Shown one piece after another: positions 42,578 through 51,273 of a stretch of DNA of 64,000 bases (position 1 is the stretch's first letter; the number at the start of each line of letters is the position of its first letter). The notes under the pieces are model-generated. The model saw only the letters and a list, made by a program, of their open reading frames with translations. It was not told the origin of the DNA and made no database searches. The stretch spans positions 4,515-68,514 of the forward strand of contig JBFWUT010000014.1 of the NCBI GenBank assembly GCA_050247135.1. Direction: 5' to 3'. The DNA is from Berkiella sp050247135 (GTDB taxonomy: Bacteria > Pseudomonadota > Gammaproteobacteria > Berkiellales > Berkiellaceae). A program made the position numbers and the translations under genes.

Positions 42578-42583
42578 TATAAT
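42578..42583 (+). promoter_or_regulatory. -10-like TATAAT in the coq7/bufA divergent spacer
   Basis: TATAAT lies 30 bases before the coq7 ATG. No good -35 is seen 17 bases upstream, so the assignment is weak. Confidence 0.35.
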
Positions 42584-42612
42584 CGCTTATATCCTTAACA
42601 AAAAGTCATGAT

Positions 42613-43251
42613 ATGCGCCACTATTCCTTCACGGACACATTCTTAAGCAATATTCTTCAGTGTATACGCACTGCCACGCAAAAACCAGCAACTAGCATGC
42701 GTGAAAGCCCGGCGGCAAGGCTCCCTGAACCTCAGCTTGATCTGAAAGATATCCAATATAGTGCAGCCTTAATGCGAGTCAATCATACCGGAGAGGTTTG
42801 CGCCCAAGCCCTCTATCTTGGTCAAGGTTTGACTACCCGAAACCCAACTTTGCAAAAACTTTTTAAGGAAGCGGCTCATGAAGAGGCCGATCATTTAGCC
42901 TGGTGCCAAACTCGACTCACTGAACTGAATAGTCATACGAGCTACCTCAATCCTTTGTGGTTCACCGGGTCCTTGTTAATCGGAACTTGCGCGGGACTGC
43001 TAGGTAATCGATTTAGCTTAGGCTTTTTAGCCGAAACAGAAAACCAGGTCTATCGTCACTTGGGTTCTCATCTTGAAAAACTGCCTATACAAGACACCAA
43101 AAGCCGAGCGATTGTCCAAACCATGCAAGCCGAAGAAGCTCTTCATGCAAACAATGCGATGCACCATGGTGGCAGTGAATTGCCTTTACCTGTCAAAGAA
43201 GGCATGCGATGGCTAGCCAAAATCATGACCAGCATAGCCGCTATCCTGTAA
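42613..43251 (+). CDS. coq7: Ubiquinone biosynthesis hydroxylase Coq7
   Basis: A 212-aa di-iron monooxygenase that hydroxylates 2-octaprenyl-3-methyl-6-methoxy-1,4-benzoquinol. The two ExxH-type iron-binding halves are seen: RVNHTGEVCAQALY and AAHEEADHLAW, then FLAETENQVYRHLGSHL and MQAEEALHANNAMHHG. It is divergent from bufA. With ispB it covers two steps of ubiquinone synthesis in this window. Confidence 0.94.
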   Translation: MRHYSFTDTFLSNILQCIRTATQKPATSMRESPAARLPEPQLDLKDIQYSAALMRVNHTGEVCAQALYLGQGLTTRNPTLQKLFKEAAHEEADHLAWCQTRLTELNSHTSYLNPLWFTGSLLIGTCAGLLGNRFSLGFLAETENQVYRHLGSHLEKLPIQDTKSRAIVQTMQAEEALHANNAMHHGGSELPLPVKEGMRWLAKIMTSIAAIL

Positions 43252-43278
43252 TAACAAACAGACTGCCAATTTACACTG

Positions 43279-43327
43279 TTTAGATAGCAACGCTTTTAAC
43301 GATAACGTTTGTATCGCTCTATCTAAA
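43279..43327. repeat. Inverted repeat between coq7 and the Ser/Cys-rich gene
   Basis: TTTAGATAG at 43279-43287 pairs perfectly with CTATCTAAA at 43319-43327, with smaller inner pairs (CGATA/TATCG). It lies in the 90-base spacer just before the next gene's ATG, so it may be a terminator for coq7 or an operator. Confidence 0.4.
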
Positions 43328-43341
43328 GTGGTTGAATCGTT

Positions 43342-43950
43342 ATGTTGCGAACACATCAGATTATTTTCTTTGTTGTTGCTTTTGGCTTCAATATTGCCCC
43401 TTCACAAGCAATGAGACCGATGAGCAATGATGAAGTTCGTCAAGAGATCATTAAAGGTGCGTTGAAAAATTATGAAGGCGGTGCGTGTCCTGAAGAGTTT
43501 GTAATGAAACCAGAAAGCCCCGTACAAATTTCTCAATCCAGTGGTCAAAGCTCTCAAAGTAGTACGCAAAGCACGTCTAAAAGTGGCTCAACCACCAGCT
43601 CCGGTGTAACCTCTTGGTTTAATCAAGGCCCTGCTTGGAGCATCGGCGGCGCGGTTGGACAAAGCACAGAACAAAGCAGTAGCCATTCTCGGGGTGGCCA
43701 GCAATCAGAATCCAAAAGCTACACTGATTACCCAGGCACCTGTACCTGCCCTTGCCCTTACAGCAAGGATCTCAAAGGGAAAGAATGTGGTGATGCTAGC
43801 GTCTATTTTCGTTATCCCGATGGCGACCCTAACAAAATCCCTTGTTATCCTGTTGATATTCAAGATTGGCAAATTACTGAGTATCGCCAGTATTACGACA
43901 TTCCGGAACCCGAACAAACCGGCGCCAGTCCTAACACTCCTAAGAAATAA
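43342..43950 (+). CDS. Secreted Ser-rich protein with Cys-rich C-terminal domain
   Basis: A 202-aa protein with signal peptide (residues 1-23, ending PSQA), an acidic region with Cys49, and a low-complexity Ser/Gln/Thr stretch from about residue 60 to 135. The C-terminal domain has CTCPCPYSKDLKGKECGD, then YFRYPDGDPN and CYPVD, a Cys pattern that recalls a class of small exported proteins with CPCPxDxDxxGxxCGxRSAY...CYxxD. No function is known. The Ser stretch suggests a flexible linker. A strong terminator follows. Confidence 0.65.
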   Translation: MLRTHQIIFFVVAFGFNIAPSQAMRPMSNDEVRQEIIKGALKNYEGGACPEEFVMKPESPVQISQSSGQSSQSSTQSTSKSGSTTSSGVTSWFNQGPAWSIGGAVGQSTEQSSSHSRGGQQSESKSYTDYPGTCTCPCPYSKDLKGKECGDASVYFRYPDGDPNKIPCYPVDIQDWQITEYRQYYDIPEPEQTGASPNTPKK

Positions 43951-43956
43951 CTTAGC

Positions 43957-43988
43957 AAAAAAAACCCCGCAACTGCGGGGTTTTTTAT
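43957..43988. terminator. Bidirectional terminator after the secreted protein and groEL
   Basis: AACCCCGCA-ACT-TGCGGGGTT-like stem (AACCCCGCAACTGCGGGGTT at 43963-43982) with a T-run on one side and an A-run on the other. It lies between the convergent genes and suits both. Confidence 0.85.
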
Positions 43989-44009
43989 TTAGGCTAAGTG
44001 AAACAAGCG

Positions 44010-45662
44010 TTACATCATGCCGCCCATGCCACCCATTCCGCCCATACCACCCATGTCAGGAGCGCCACCCGAAGAATCATTTTCTTTGGGAATATCAGCG
44101 ATCATGCAATCGGTTGTAATCATCAAACCAGCAACAGATGCCGCATTTTGTAATGCGCTACGGGAAACTTTGGTTGGATCCAAAATACCCATTTGAATCA
44201 TGTCACCATATTCACTGGTTGCAGCGTTGTAACCGAAGTTACCAGTTTTTTCCATCACATGATTTAATACCACGGAAGGTTCACCGCCCGCATTGGAAAC
44301 GATCTGACGTAAGGGCGCTTCTAAAGCACGAGCAATAATGCTGACGCCTAAAGCTTGGTCACTATTGTCGGCTTTGACTTTCTTAACTGCTGCAATGATG
44401 CGAACCATTGCCACACCGCCACCTGGAACCACGCCTTCTTCAACAGCTGCACGGGTTGCATGCAGAGCATCTTCAACACGCGCTTTCTTTTCTTTCATTT
44501 CAACTTCGGTTGCAGCGCCAACTTTAATGACAGCAACGCCACCAGATAGTTTCGCGACACGCTCTTGAAGTTTTTCACGATCATAATCAGAAGTTGTGTC
44601 TTCGATCTGTTTGCGAATTGAATCCACACGTGCTTTGATGTCACTGCTTGCGCCTGCGCCATCGATAATAATGGTATTTTCTTTGCTAACCACCACGCGC
44701 TTAGCAGTACCTAAATCAGTGATAGTGCATTTTTCTAAGGTTAAACCGATTTCTTCTGAAATCACATTAGCCTTGGTCAAAATGGCAACGTCTTGCAACA
44801 TAGCTTTGCGACGGTCACCAAAGCCTGGCGCTTTAACCGCACAAACTTTAACAACACCACGAATTGTGTTAACCACTAACGTTGCTAATGCTTCGCCTTC
44901 AACATCTTCAGCGATAATCAACAATTGACGGCCAGACTTAGCAACACTTTCCAGAACAGGAAGCATGTCACGAATGGTTGAAATCTTCTTATCAACGATC
45001 AAGATAAAAGGATTATCTAATTCGCAAGTCATATTCTGTTGATTGTTAATGAAGTAAGGTGATAAGTAACCACGATCAAACTGCATACCTTCAACCACAT
45101 CTAATTGGTCTTCTAAGCCATTGCCGTCTTCAACCGTGATAACGCCTTCTTTACCTACTTTGTTCATGGCTTCTGCAATGATGTTACCGATAGTCTCATC
45201 AGAATTCGCAGAAATAGTGCCCACTTGCGCAATCGCTTTGGTATCAGCACAAGGAACCGATAATTTTTTGAGTTCCTCAACAGCGACTTTAACAGCCTTA
45301 TCAATACCGCGTTTTAAATCCATCGGATTAATACCCGCTGCCAATGCTTTAATACCTTCAGCAAAAATAGCATGGGTTAATACTGTTGCGGTGGTGGTAC
45401 CATCACCTGCGTCATCCGCTGTTTTGGAAGCAACGTCTTTAACCAATTCCGCAGCAATATTTTCCAGCGGATTAGAAAGTTCAACGTTCTTCGCAACGGT
45501 CGCACCATCTTTGGTGATTAAAGGTGCACCAAAGGATTTCTGAATTACCACATTACGTCCTTTAGGACCCAATGTTACGCGCACTGCGCGCGCTAATTTT
45601 TCAACGCCATCTAGGCTCGCTTTACGTGCATCGACGTCGTACAAAAATTGTTTTGCTGCCAT
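44010..45662 (-). CDS. groEL: Chaperonin GroEL
   Basis: The 60-kDa chaperonin, 550 aa, typical length. Near the N-terminus are TLGPKGRNVVIQ and the ATP site DGTTTATVL (about residue 87). The apical-domain sequence and the ending GGMGGMGGMGGMM, the flexible tail that projects into the cavity, are present. It follows groES by 32 bases in the usual groESL order, under a sigma70 promoter and CIRCE operator. Confidence 0.98.
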   Translation of the reverse strand: MAAKQFLYDVDARKASLDGVEKLARAVRVTLGPKGRNVVIQKSFGAPLITKDGATVAKNVELSNPLENIAAELVKDVASKTADDAGDGTTTATVLTHAIFAEGIKALAAGINPMDLKRGIDKAVKVAVEELKKLSVPCADTKAIAQVGTISANSDETIGNIIAEAMNKVGKEGVITVEDGNGLEDQLDVVEGMQFDRGYLSPYFINNQQNMTCELDNPFILIVDKKISTIRDMLPVLESVAKSGRQLLIIAEDVEGEALATLVVNTIRGVVKVCAVKAPGFGDRRKAMLQDVAILTKANVISEEIGLTLEKCTITDLGTAKRVVVSKENTIIIDGAGASSDIKARVDSIRKQIEDTTSDYDREKLQERVAKLSGGVAVIKVGAATEVEMKEKKARVEDALHATRAAVEEGVVPGGGVAMVRIIAAVKKVKADNSDQALGVSIIARALEAPLRQIVSNAGGEPSVVLNHVMEKTGNFGYNAATSEYGDMIQMGILDPTKVSRSALQNAASVAGLMITTDCMIADIPKENDSSGGAPDMGGMGGMGGMGGMM

Positions 45663-45694
45663 GATAAATCCTTAACTGAAAAATGTATAAAATG

Positions 45695-46000
45695 TTAGTC
45701 TTCAACAACGGCCATAATGTCTTCTTCACGCATGAAAAGAAGCTCATCTGAACCCATTTTAACTTTGGTTCCGGAATATTTTCCGAAGATAACCTTATCG
45801 CCTTCTTTAACGGTTAACTTATGAACTTCGCCACTTTCTAGCAATTTACCTGGGCCAGTTCGAACAACAGTGCCCCATTGGGGAGCTTCTTTGGCGGTTT
45901 CAGGAAGGAAAATCCCGCCTGCTGTCTTTTGTGGCTCATCGTCTTGCTTAACCAGTACTCGATCTCCGAGCGGTGTGATTTTGATATTACTACCACGCAT
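45695..46000 (-). CDS. groES: Co-chaperonin GroES
   Basis: A 101-aa co-chaperonin, slightly longer than the usual 95-97 owing to an MRGSN lead. ITPLGDRVLVKQ and the mobile loop EEPQKTAGGIFLPETAKEAPQWG-like region are present (KTAGGIFLPE), as is GDKVIFGKYSGTKV. AGGAGATTGCAGGA before the ATG at 46000 supports the start. It caps GroEL. Confidence 0.97.
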   Translation of the reverse strand: MRGSNIKITPLGDRVLVKQDDEPQKTAGGIFLPETAKEAPQWGTVVRTGPGKLLESGEVHKLTVKEGDKVIFGKYSGTKVKMGSDELLFMREEDIMAVVED

Positions 46001-46063
46001 TCCTGCAATCTCCTCAACGTAAAAGGTAATCAGTCTTAATTCATCTGTCTAATTTAACAGGGG

Positions 46064-46090
46064 TTAGCACTCCCCTCTAGCGAGTGCTCA
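46064..46090 (-). promoter_or_regulatory. CIRCE operator upstream of groES
   Basis: TTAGCACTC-N9-GAGTGCTCA matches the CIRCE consensus TTAGCACTC-N9-GAGTGCTAA with one difference. It starts 64 bases before groES, next to the -10. CIRCE is bound by the repressor HrcA, so groESL is predicted to be HrcA-controlled. Confidence 0.92.
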
Positions 46091-46118
46091 TCATATGAGC
46101 CAAGGCCCGCCAGGTCAA
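46090..46118 (-). promoter_or_regulatory. sigma70 promoter of groESL
   Basis: On the minus strand TTGACC (46118-46113), a 17-base spacer, then TATGAT (46095-46090), directly adjoining the CIRCE element. Overlap of the -10 edge with the operator fits repression by blocking polymerase. No sigma32-type -35/-10 pair is evident. Confidence 0.85.
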
Positions 46119-46234
46119 GCTTAAAAGTGCCTATACTTATAAGTGGGGCACAAAGAGGGATATTCAACCCCGCTAGATAAAAAAATATTCAAAAAACTAG
46201 CATTTCAGGGGAAATTTATTGTTCGAGAGAGGCA

Positions 46235-47839
46235 ATGATTAGATCAACGATAGAGCCCCAATTAGCTAAAGAACTACTCAAGGCAGTTATACAGCTAAAA
46301 AACGATCTGGAACATGATACCGATCTCCAATGGCAAAAAGCACTCCTCCACCTGGAAAATGCCGCCAAAGCTTTCCAAGAACCTCCGATTTTAGTCTTAG
46401 TCGAAAAAATTAAAGGCCTATTAGCATCCTATACAGACGCTAAGGATGACGAAGTCCCCCATAATACCCTCTTACACTGCCAAGCCTATATCCAAAAACT
46501 CGAAGAAGTCATTGCCATCCATGTTATGGATACCCATACTTACGTCCAAGAAGAAACCATTCAAACCAAACCATATTTGTTAATCGGCCTTAAAGATAAG
46601 CAATTAACAGAAGAAATCATTCATCAAGTCAATTATTTCGGCTACCCCTCTCTAGCCTTTGATTCACTTGAAAAAATTGTTAACTATGTGGACACAGGAA
46701 AAACTGAAGAAGCATGCGGCGCTATTTTGCTAGACACGCAATACTGCCAAGCCACAGATCTGGGTACGCTTCAAGTCTTGTCAGAAAAAATACCCATTAT
46801 TTTTATCTCTCATCATCAAGATGTAGCCACTCGACTTTTCGCCGTTAAAGCCGGAGGACGAGGATTTTTGGTACGTCCACTAGAGTTTACCAATTTAATT
46901 GAAAAAATTGATCAACTGACGACCCCCATTAGCGAAAAGATCCCTTATCGGATCCTCATGGTTGAAGACTCTCGCACTCAAGCAAGTATGATTAACCAGC
47001 ATTTAGAGAATGCGGGGATGATCACAGAAATATTAATTGATCCCCTTAAAATCAATGATGCCATTATCGAGTTTCAACCTGATCTCATTTTACTTGACCT
47101 GTATATGCCAACTTGCTCAGGTATCGATTTAGCTAAAGTGATCCGTCAACAAGATATGTTCGTTGGGATCCCCATCGTTTACCTTTCTGCAGAAGAAGAT
47201 CCGAATAAACAACTTACCGCTATTCGAGGCGGTGGGGATGATTTCCTTACTAAACCTATTGCACCACAGTATCTAATCGATGCCGTTGCAGCAAAGGCTA
47301 TGCGCTCGCGCACCTTACGCGCTGAAATGATTATGGACAGCTTAACAGAAACGCTCAATCATACGCGTATTTTAGAACAACTCGAATTAGAAATTGCTAG
47401 AGCAAAGCGAAATAAAACACCTCTGTGTTTCGCGATGATTGATATCGATCATTTTAAAACGATTAATGATAGTCATGGTCACCCTGTCGGTGATAGGGTC
47501 ATTAAAGGTTTGGCAAGACTACTCAAACAAAGACTGCGCAAATCCGATAGTATTGGTCGTTATGGTGGCGAAGAATTTGCTATTATTTTGCCACAAACTG
47601 AACCAGAGGCTTTTTATCCTAAGCTCGATGAAATAAGACGCGCTTTTTCTAAACTACTACATCGAAGCTCTGATCCATTAATTGAATTTTCTGCAACTTT
47701 CAGCGCAGGCCTTGCCAGACTTGATAATGATATTAATACCGTAGATGAGATCGTACAAGCCGCGGATAAAGCACTTTATGAAGCTAAAGCAAAGGGTCGA
47801 AATGGCATCGCTATCTATGCAACGGCATTAAACCAATAA
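46235..47839 (+). CDS. Response regulator with two REC domains and a GGDEF domain
   Basis: A 534-aa regulator: helical N-terminus (about 1-110), a first receiver (about 113-235) with Asp167 but Arg in place of the conserved Lys (LVRPLE), a complete second receiver (about 239-357) with Asp288 and LTKPI, then a GGDEF diguanylate cyclase. The cyclase has GGEEF at 444-448 and an RxxD inhibitory site at R435/D438. It should make c-di-GMP when phosphorylated and be feedback-inhibited. This is PleD-like. A cognate kinase is not adjacent. It may affect pilus and surface behaviour. Confidence 0.9.
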   Translation: MIRSTIEPQLAKELLKAVIQLKNDLEHDTDLQWQKALLHLENAAKAFQEPPILVLVEKIKGLLASYTDAKDDEVPHNTLLHCQAYIQKLEEVIAIHVMDTHTYVQEETIQTKPYLLIGLKDKQLTEEIIHQVNYFGYPSLAFDSLEKIVNYVDTGKTEEACGAILLDTQYCQATDLGTLQVLSEKIPIIFISHHQDVATRLFAVKAGGRGFLVRPLEFTNLIEKIDQLTTPISEKIPYRILMVEDSRTQASMINQHLENAGMITEILIDPLKINDAIIEFQPDLILLDLYMPTCSGIDLAKVIRQQDMFVGIPIVYLSAEEDPNKQLTAIRGGGDDFLTKPIAPQYLIDAVAAKAMRSRTLRAEMIMDSLTETLNHTRILEQLELEIARAKRNKTPLCFAMIDIDHFKTINDSHGHPVGDRVIKGLARLLKQRLRKSDSIGRYGGEEFAIILPQTEPEAFYPKLDEIRRAFSKLLHRSSDPLIEFSATFSAGLARLDNDINTVDEIVQAADKALYEAKAKGRNGIAIYATALNQ

Positions 47840-47843
47840 CCCC

Positions 47844-48185
47844 TTAGTCTTCTTCCCTAAAGGGGCCCCCCATCACCCCATCCATCCAAGTGAGATACTT
47901 ACGTTCACCTGCACTAATTGGCATCACCAAAAACTCTGGCGTTTGATAGGGATGAATGGCTAAGATAGCTTGCTCTAAGTCAGCTAGCTTATCTTTTCGG
48001 GTTTTTATGAACATCAGCGCCTCTGATCCCTCCATTAATTTACCTTCCCAGGAATAAATTGAGGTAATATCAGGTATGATGTTAGTACAGGCCGCAAGTC
48101 CTGCAGTTGTTAATTCTTGCGCAATTTGCACCGCTGTGGCTTGATTAGGACAGGTACATAAAACGATACGGTAGAGAGTATCCAT
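47844..48185 (-). CDS. cutA: Divalent-cation tolerance protein CutA
   Basis: A 113-aa trimeric CutA1 protein. FIKTRKDKL, the C-terminal HPYQTPEFLVMPIS-like block and TTAGLAACTNIIP are family marks. CutA has been linked to copper tolerance, but its direct role is uncertain. It is convergent with the GGDEF gene (4 bases apart) and divergent from dsbD; cutA next to dsbD is a common enterobacterial order. Confidence 0.92.
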   Translation of the reverse strand: MDTLYRIVLCTCPNQATAVQIAQELTTAGLAACTNIIPDITSIYSWEGKLMEGSEALMFIKTRKDKLADLEQAILAIHPYQTPEFLVMPISAGERKYLTWMDGVMGGPFREED

Positions 48186-48232
48186 TTATTTGCCTCGAAT
48201 GTTTAAACGTGCGCATCAATAGGTGAAGAATA

Positions 48233-50071
48233 ATGCTGGATAAGAGAAAGTACAACTTTATCATTATCGTGCTAATGTTATTAATTTCATCGCCAAACAT
48301 CCATGCACAGATAAACCAATCACCCACCCTGCCATTCCCTAAAGTGTTGACTAGCGATCAAGCCTTTATGCTGAATGTGACATACCAGAATAGTTTAGTT
48401 AAATTTCAATGGCAAATAGCACCGGGGTGCTATCTTTACAAAGATCGCTTACATATTTTTGTCGTGCAAAAAGACCTCAACAAAGTTTCTCTGATGCCTC
48501 ATGCGAAATTACCAGAAGCCACCCGCATTGAAGATCCTTCCTTTGGCCCCGAATTCATTTATAAAAATCAACTGGCCATTCCGGTTTCACTAACCGACTT
48601 TGATCGCAATAATGCTGAACTGCAATTGCAAGTTCAGTACCAGGGATGCGCTGAATCCGGATTTTGTTATCCTCCTGTCACTAAATGGTTTGAAGTGACC
48701 ATAGCTAATCAACAAATACAGGCCATCGTCCCTCTGACAGGAGCTCCTCAGCTGACCAAAGCAGCAGCCCCCAAAGTAGAACCCCCTACTACGGCATCCG
48801 GCGGTTTGTTGTCCATGGAAGGTAAAGGCGCTTTCTCTATCATTGCCAGCTTTTATTTACTAGGGATTCTGCTGACATTTACACCTTGTGTGTTACCCAT
48901 GATCCCCATCTTGTTCGGTGTGATCGTGGGCGAGAGCCACCTGAATACGCGCAAAGCCTTTCGCTTATCACTGGTTTATGTCTTAAGCATGTCGTTTACC
49001 TATGCACTTTTAGGCATCGTTTTTGCGACCTTAGGTAAAAATTTACAGGCTCTTTTTCAAAAACCGGTTGCCGTGTTTTCATTTTCTGCCCTCTTTTTCT
49101 ATCTGGCTTTAGTGCAATTGGGTGTCACTCGCTTTCATTTTCCTCAACGCTTCCAAGACACATTAACCAGGCTACACCACCAACAAGTCAGTGGTTCTTA
49201 TGTCGGCGCCGCTATCATGGGCATTTTAGCAACATTAATTGCATCTCCTTGCGTTAGCGCGCCCTTGTTGGGAGCATTAAGTTATATCTCTCAAAGTGGC
49301 AACACGCTATTAGGAGGCAGTTCTCTATTCGCCATGGGTTTGGGGATGGGTACGCTGTTGCTCATTATGGGCACCCTAGAAGGTAAATTGCTACCAAAGA
49401 AAGGGCCCTGGATGCATGCCGTCAATCAAATTTTTGCCATAATGATGTTTGGTATTGGTATTTGGCTGTTAGATAGGATTATCCCTCATTCATTAACCTT
49501 AGCCTTGTGGGGCATATTGCTGGTATTTAGCGCCTACTGTATGGGCAGCTTTCGTAAGCACTCCGGTTATGCTGGACGGGCAGGCTTTGCTCTTGTTGTT
49601 TATGCCTTTATTCTCTTTTGGGGAGCTTGGCATGGTGAAGAAGATCCTTTAAAGCCGCTGGTAACAGGCTTTTGGGGTGACAAGCGTTCTGAACAGCCAT
49701 CATTATTTGCCACTATAGATTCCGAACAAGCGCTGACGCCCTTTTTAGAAGCCGCCAAACAACAGCAACGCCCACTCATGTTAGTTTTTTCAGCAGAGTG
49801 GTGCACAGCCTGCAAGCACCTTGAGCACAAGGTCTTTACCGATGCATCCGTTCAGAAATCACTTAGTCAAATAACCCTTATAAAGGCAGATATGTCTCCC
49901 TATAGCGAACCTAATCAAATTCTGTTACAAAAATTTGCTTTAATAGGGCCACCCGCCATATTATTCTTTGATAAAAATGGTAGGGAACTAACAAGCTATA
50001 GAATTGTTGGAGAAGTAACGCCTAAAGAATTTTTAACCCACCTAGATCAGGTTAAAAAAGACTCCCATTAA
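48233..50071 (+). CDS. dsbD: Thiol:disulphide interchange protein DsbD
   Basis: Carries reducing power from cytoplasmic thioredoxin to periplasmic DsbC/CcmG. The 612-aa protein has a signal peptide (1-26), the nDsbD domain with CAESGFCYPP, eight membrane helices with FTPCVLPM and SPCVSAP (the two redox Cys), and the C-terminal thioredoxin domain with EWCTACK (C524/C527). It starts at the ATG at 48233. The next 257 bases hold a strong hairpin but no gene. Confidence 0.93.
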   Translation: MLDKRKYNFIIIVLMLLISSPNIHAQINQSPTLPFPKVLTSDQAFMLNVTYQNSLVKFQWQIAPGCYLYKDRLHIFVVQKDLNKVSLMPHAKLPEATRIEDPSFGPEFIYKNQLAIPVSLTDFDRNNAELQLQVQYQGCAESGFCYPPVTKWFEVTIANQQIQAIVPLTGAPQLTKAAAPKVEPPTTASGGLLSMEGKGAFSIIASFYLLGILLTFTPCVLPMIPILFGVIVGESHLNTRKAFRLSLVYVLSMSFTYALLGIVFATLGKNLQALFQKPVAVFSFSALFFYLALVQLGVTRFHFPQRFQDTLTRLHHQQVSGSYVGAAIMGILATLIASPCVSAPLLGALSYISQSGNTLLGGSSLFAMGLGMGTLLLIMGTLEGKLLPKKGPWMHAVNQIFAIMMFGIGIWLLDRIIPHSLTLALWGILLVFSAYCMGSFRKHSGYAGRAGFALVVYAFILFWGAWHGEEDPLKPLVTGFWGDKRSEQPSLFATIDSEQALTPFLEAAKQQQRPLMLVFSAEWCTACKHLEHKVFTDASVQKSLSQITLIKADMSPYSEPNQILLQKFALIGPPAILFFDKNGRELTSYRIVGEVTPKEFLTHLDQVKKDSH

Positions 50072-50083
50072 AAGTATGCTAAA

Positions 50084-50123
50084 ATCTGGGAACTAGCGGC
50101 TATTTGCTGCTAATTTCCCAGAT
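50084..50123. terminator. Hairpin after dsbD
   Basis: ATCTGGGAA and TTTCCCAGAT with the inner TAGCGGC/GCTGCTA form a long imperfect stem. It starts 13 bases after dsbD. No T-run follows. The remaining spacer up to 50328 shows nothing recognisable. Confidence 0.5.
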
Positions 50124-50328
50124 CATGCTGACAACGTGCAAATTCATCTTGAGCTGTTACCATCTCTAGTTTAAGCTCCTCGAAAAAACGTGAAAATCGG
50201 CGATCATGCTGGTTTTAGTAAAGATCTTGTCGATATTTGTTGCTATCTTTCACGATCTTGCCTGTAACTCATGGACAAATAGCCTAGCTTCTGCCACTAT
50301 AACCCCAGTTATTACTCAGGCAATTCAA

Positions 50329-50751
50329 ATGGCTAAATTATTAGTTATACATGGACCCAATCTTAATCTGCTAGGCAAGAGAGAGCCAACGCTTTATGGC
50401 GACCTCACCTTGGATGAAATCAATAAGCTCATCATTAAGCAGGCTAAAAAGCAAAAGGTTGAATGCTTTCAATCCAATGCCGAGCACGAGATTATCGAAA
50501 AAATTCAATCTCACAAAGCCGATTTTCTGATCATTAACCCAGGTGCCTTCACCCATACCAGTATCGCTATTCGAGATGCGCTACTTGCCGTTAAAACCCC
50601 ATTTATTGAAGTTCACTTGTCTAATATTTATGCCCGAGAAAGCTTCAGACATTTAAGCTACCTCTCAGATATTGCCACAGGCGTGGTCAGTGGTCTTGGG
50701 CATTTTGGTTACCTGGCTGCCGTGGATGCAGCCCTTTCACAACTTTCTTAA
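50329..50751 (+). CDS. aroQ: 3-dehydroquinate dehydratase, type II
   Basis: Shikimate-pathway enzyme, 140 aa as usual. The start at 50329 (MAKLLVIHGPNLNLLGKREP) is the family N-terminus; an upstream reading (50206) has no such similarity. Catalytic Tyr in LYG (near residue 24), NPGAFTHTS, EVHLSNIYARE and the active-site Arg are visible. It leads the accB-accC run, a common gammaproteobacterial order. Confidence 0.94.
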   Translation: MAKLLVIHGPNLNLLGKREPTLYGDLTLDEINKLIIKQAKKQKVECFQSNAEHEIIEKIQSHKADFLIINPGAFTHTSIAIRDALLAVKTPFIEVHLSNIYARESFRHLSYLSDIATGVVSGLGHFGYLAAVDAALSQLS

Positions 50752-50785
50752 CTTTTGCCGACGTCAATTTATAGAGTGATTTTGT

Positions 50786-51265
50786 ATGGACATTCGTAAA
50801 ATTAAAAAACTGATCGAGCTCTTAGAAGAGTCTGGGATCAATGAAATAGAGATCCGCGAGGGTGAAGAATCCGTTCGTATCAGCAGAAAATCTGAAAGTG
50901 CGGCACCACCTCAATATGTGGTAGCGCATTCCCCGACACACTCCATGAACGCTATGCCTGCTCAGGGCCAACAGAGTGCACCGAGTGCGGCTCAAGAGAC
51001 CAATACAGATAATGAATCAAGTTTGCCTGAAGGCCATGTCATGACCTCACCAATGGTTGGCACTATGTATCGTGCGCCTTCTCCCACTCAGCCTCCCTTT
51101 GTTGAGATTGGCTCACAAGTGAAAGCAGGTGACACATTGTGTATTGTTGAAGCCATGAAGATGCTTAATCAAATTGAAGCTGATGCCTCAGGTACGATTG
51201 TTGCAATTTTAGTTGAAAATGGTCAGCCAGTAGAATTTGGCCAACCTTTATTTGTGATTAAATAA
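50786..51265 (+). CDS. accB: Biotin carboxyl carrier protein of acetyl-CoA carboxylase
   Basis: A 159-aa protein: N-terminal helix (MDIRKIKKLIELLEESGINE), a Pro/Ala/Gln/Ser-rich linker (about 40-85) and the biotinyl domain with the biotin Lys in EAMKML (K125). It carries CO2 between the biotin carboxylase and carboxyltransferase. accC follows after 8 bases. Confidence 0.96.
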   Translation: MDIRKIKKLIELLEESGINEIEIREGEESVRISRKSESAAPPQYVVAHSPTHSMNAMPAQGQQSAPSAAQETNTDNESSLPEGHVMTSPMVGTMYRAPSPTQPPFVEIGSQVKAGDTLCIVEAMKMLNQIEADASGTIVAILVENGQPVEFGQPLFVIK

Positions 51266-51273
51266 GAGATCCC

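Noticed and set aside
45121..45543. A 140-aa open frame on the plus strand inside groEL
   Set aside because: It is the antisense of the highly conserved groEL and shows only codon-mirror composition, with no ribosome-binding site or family resemblance.
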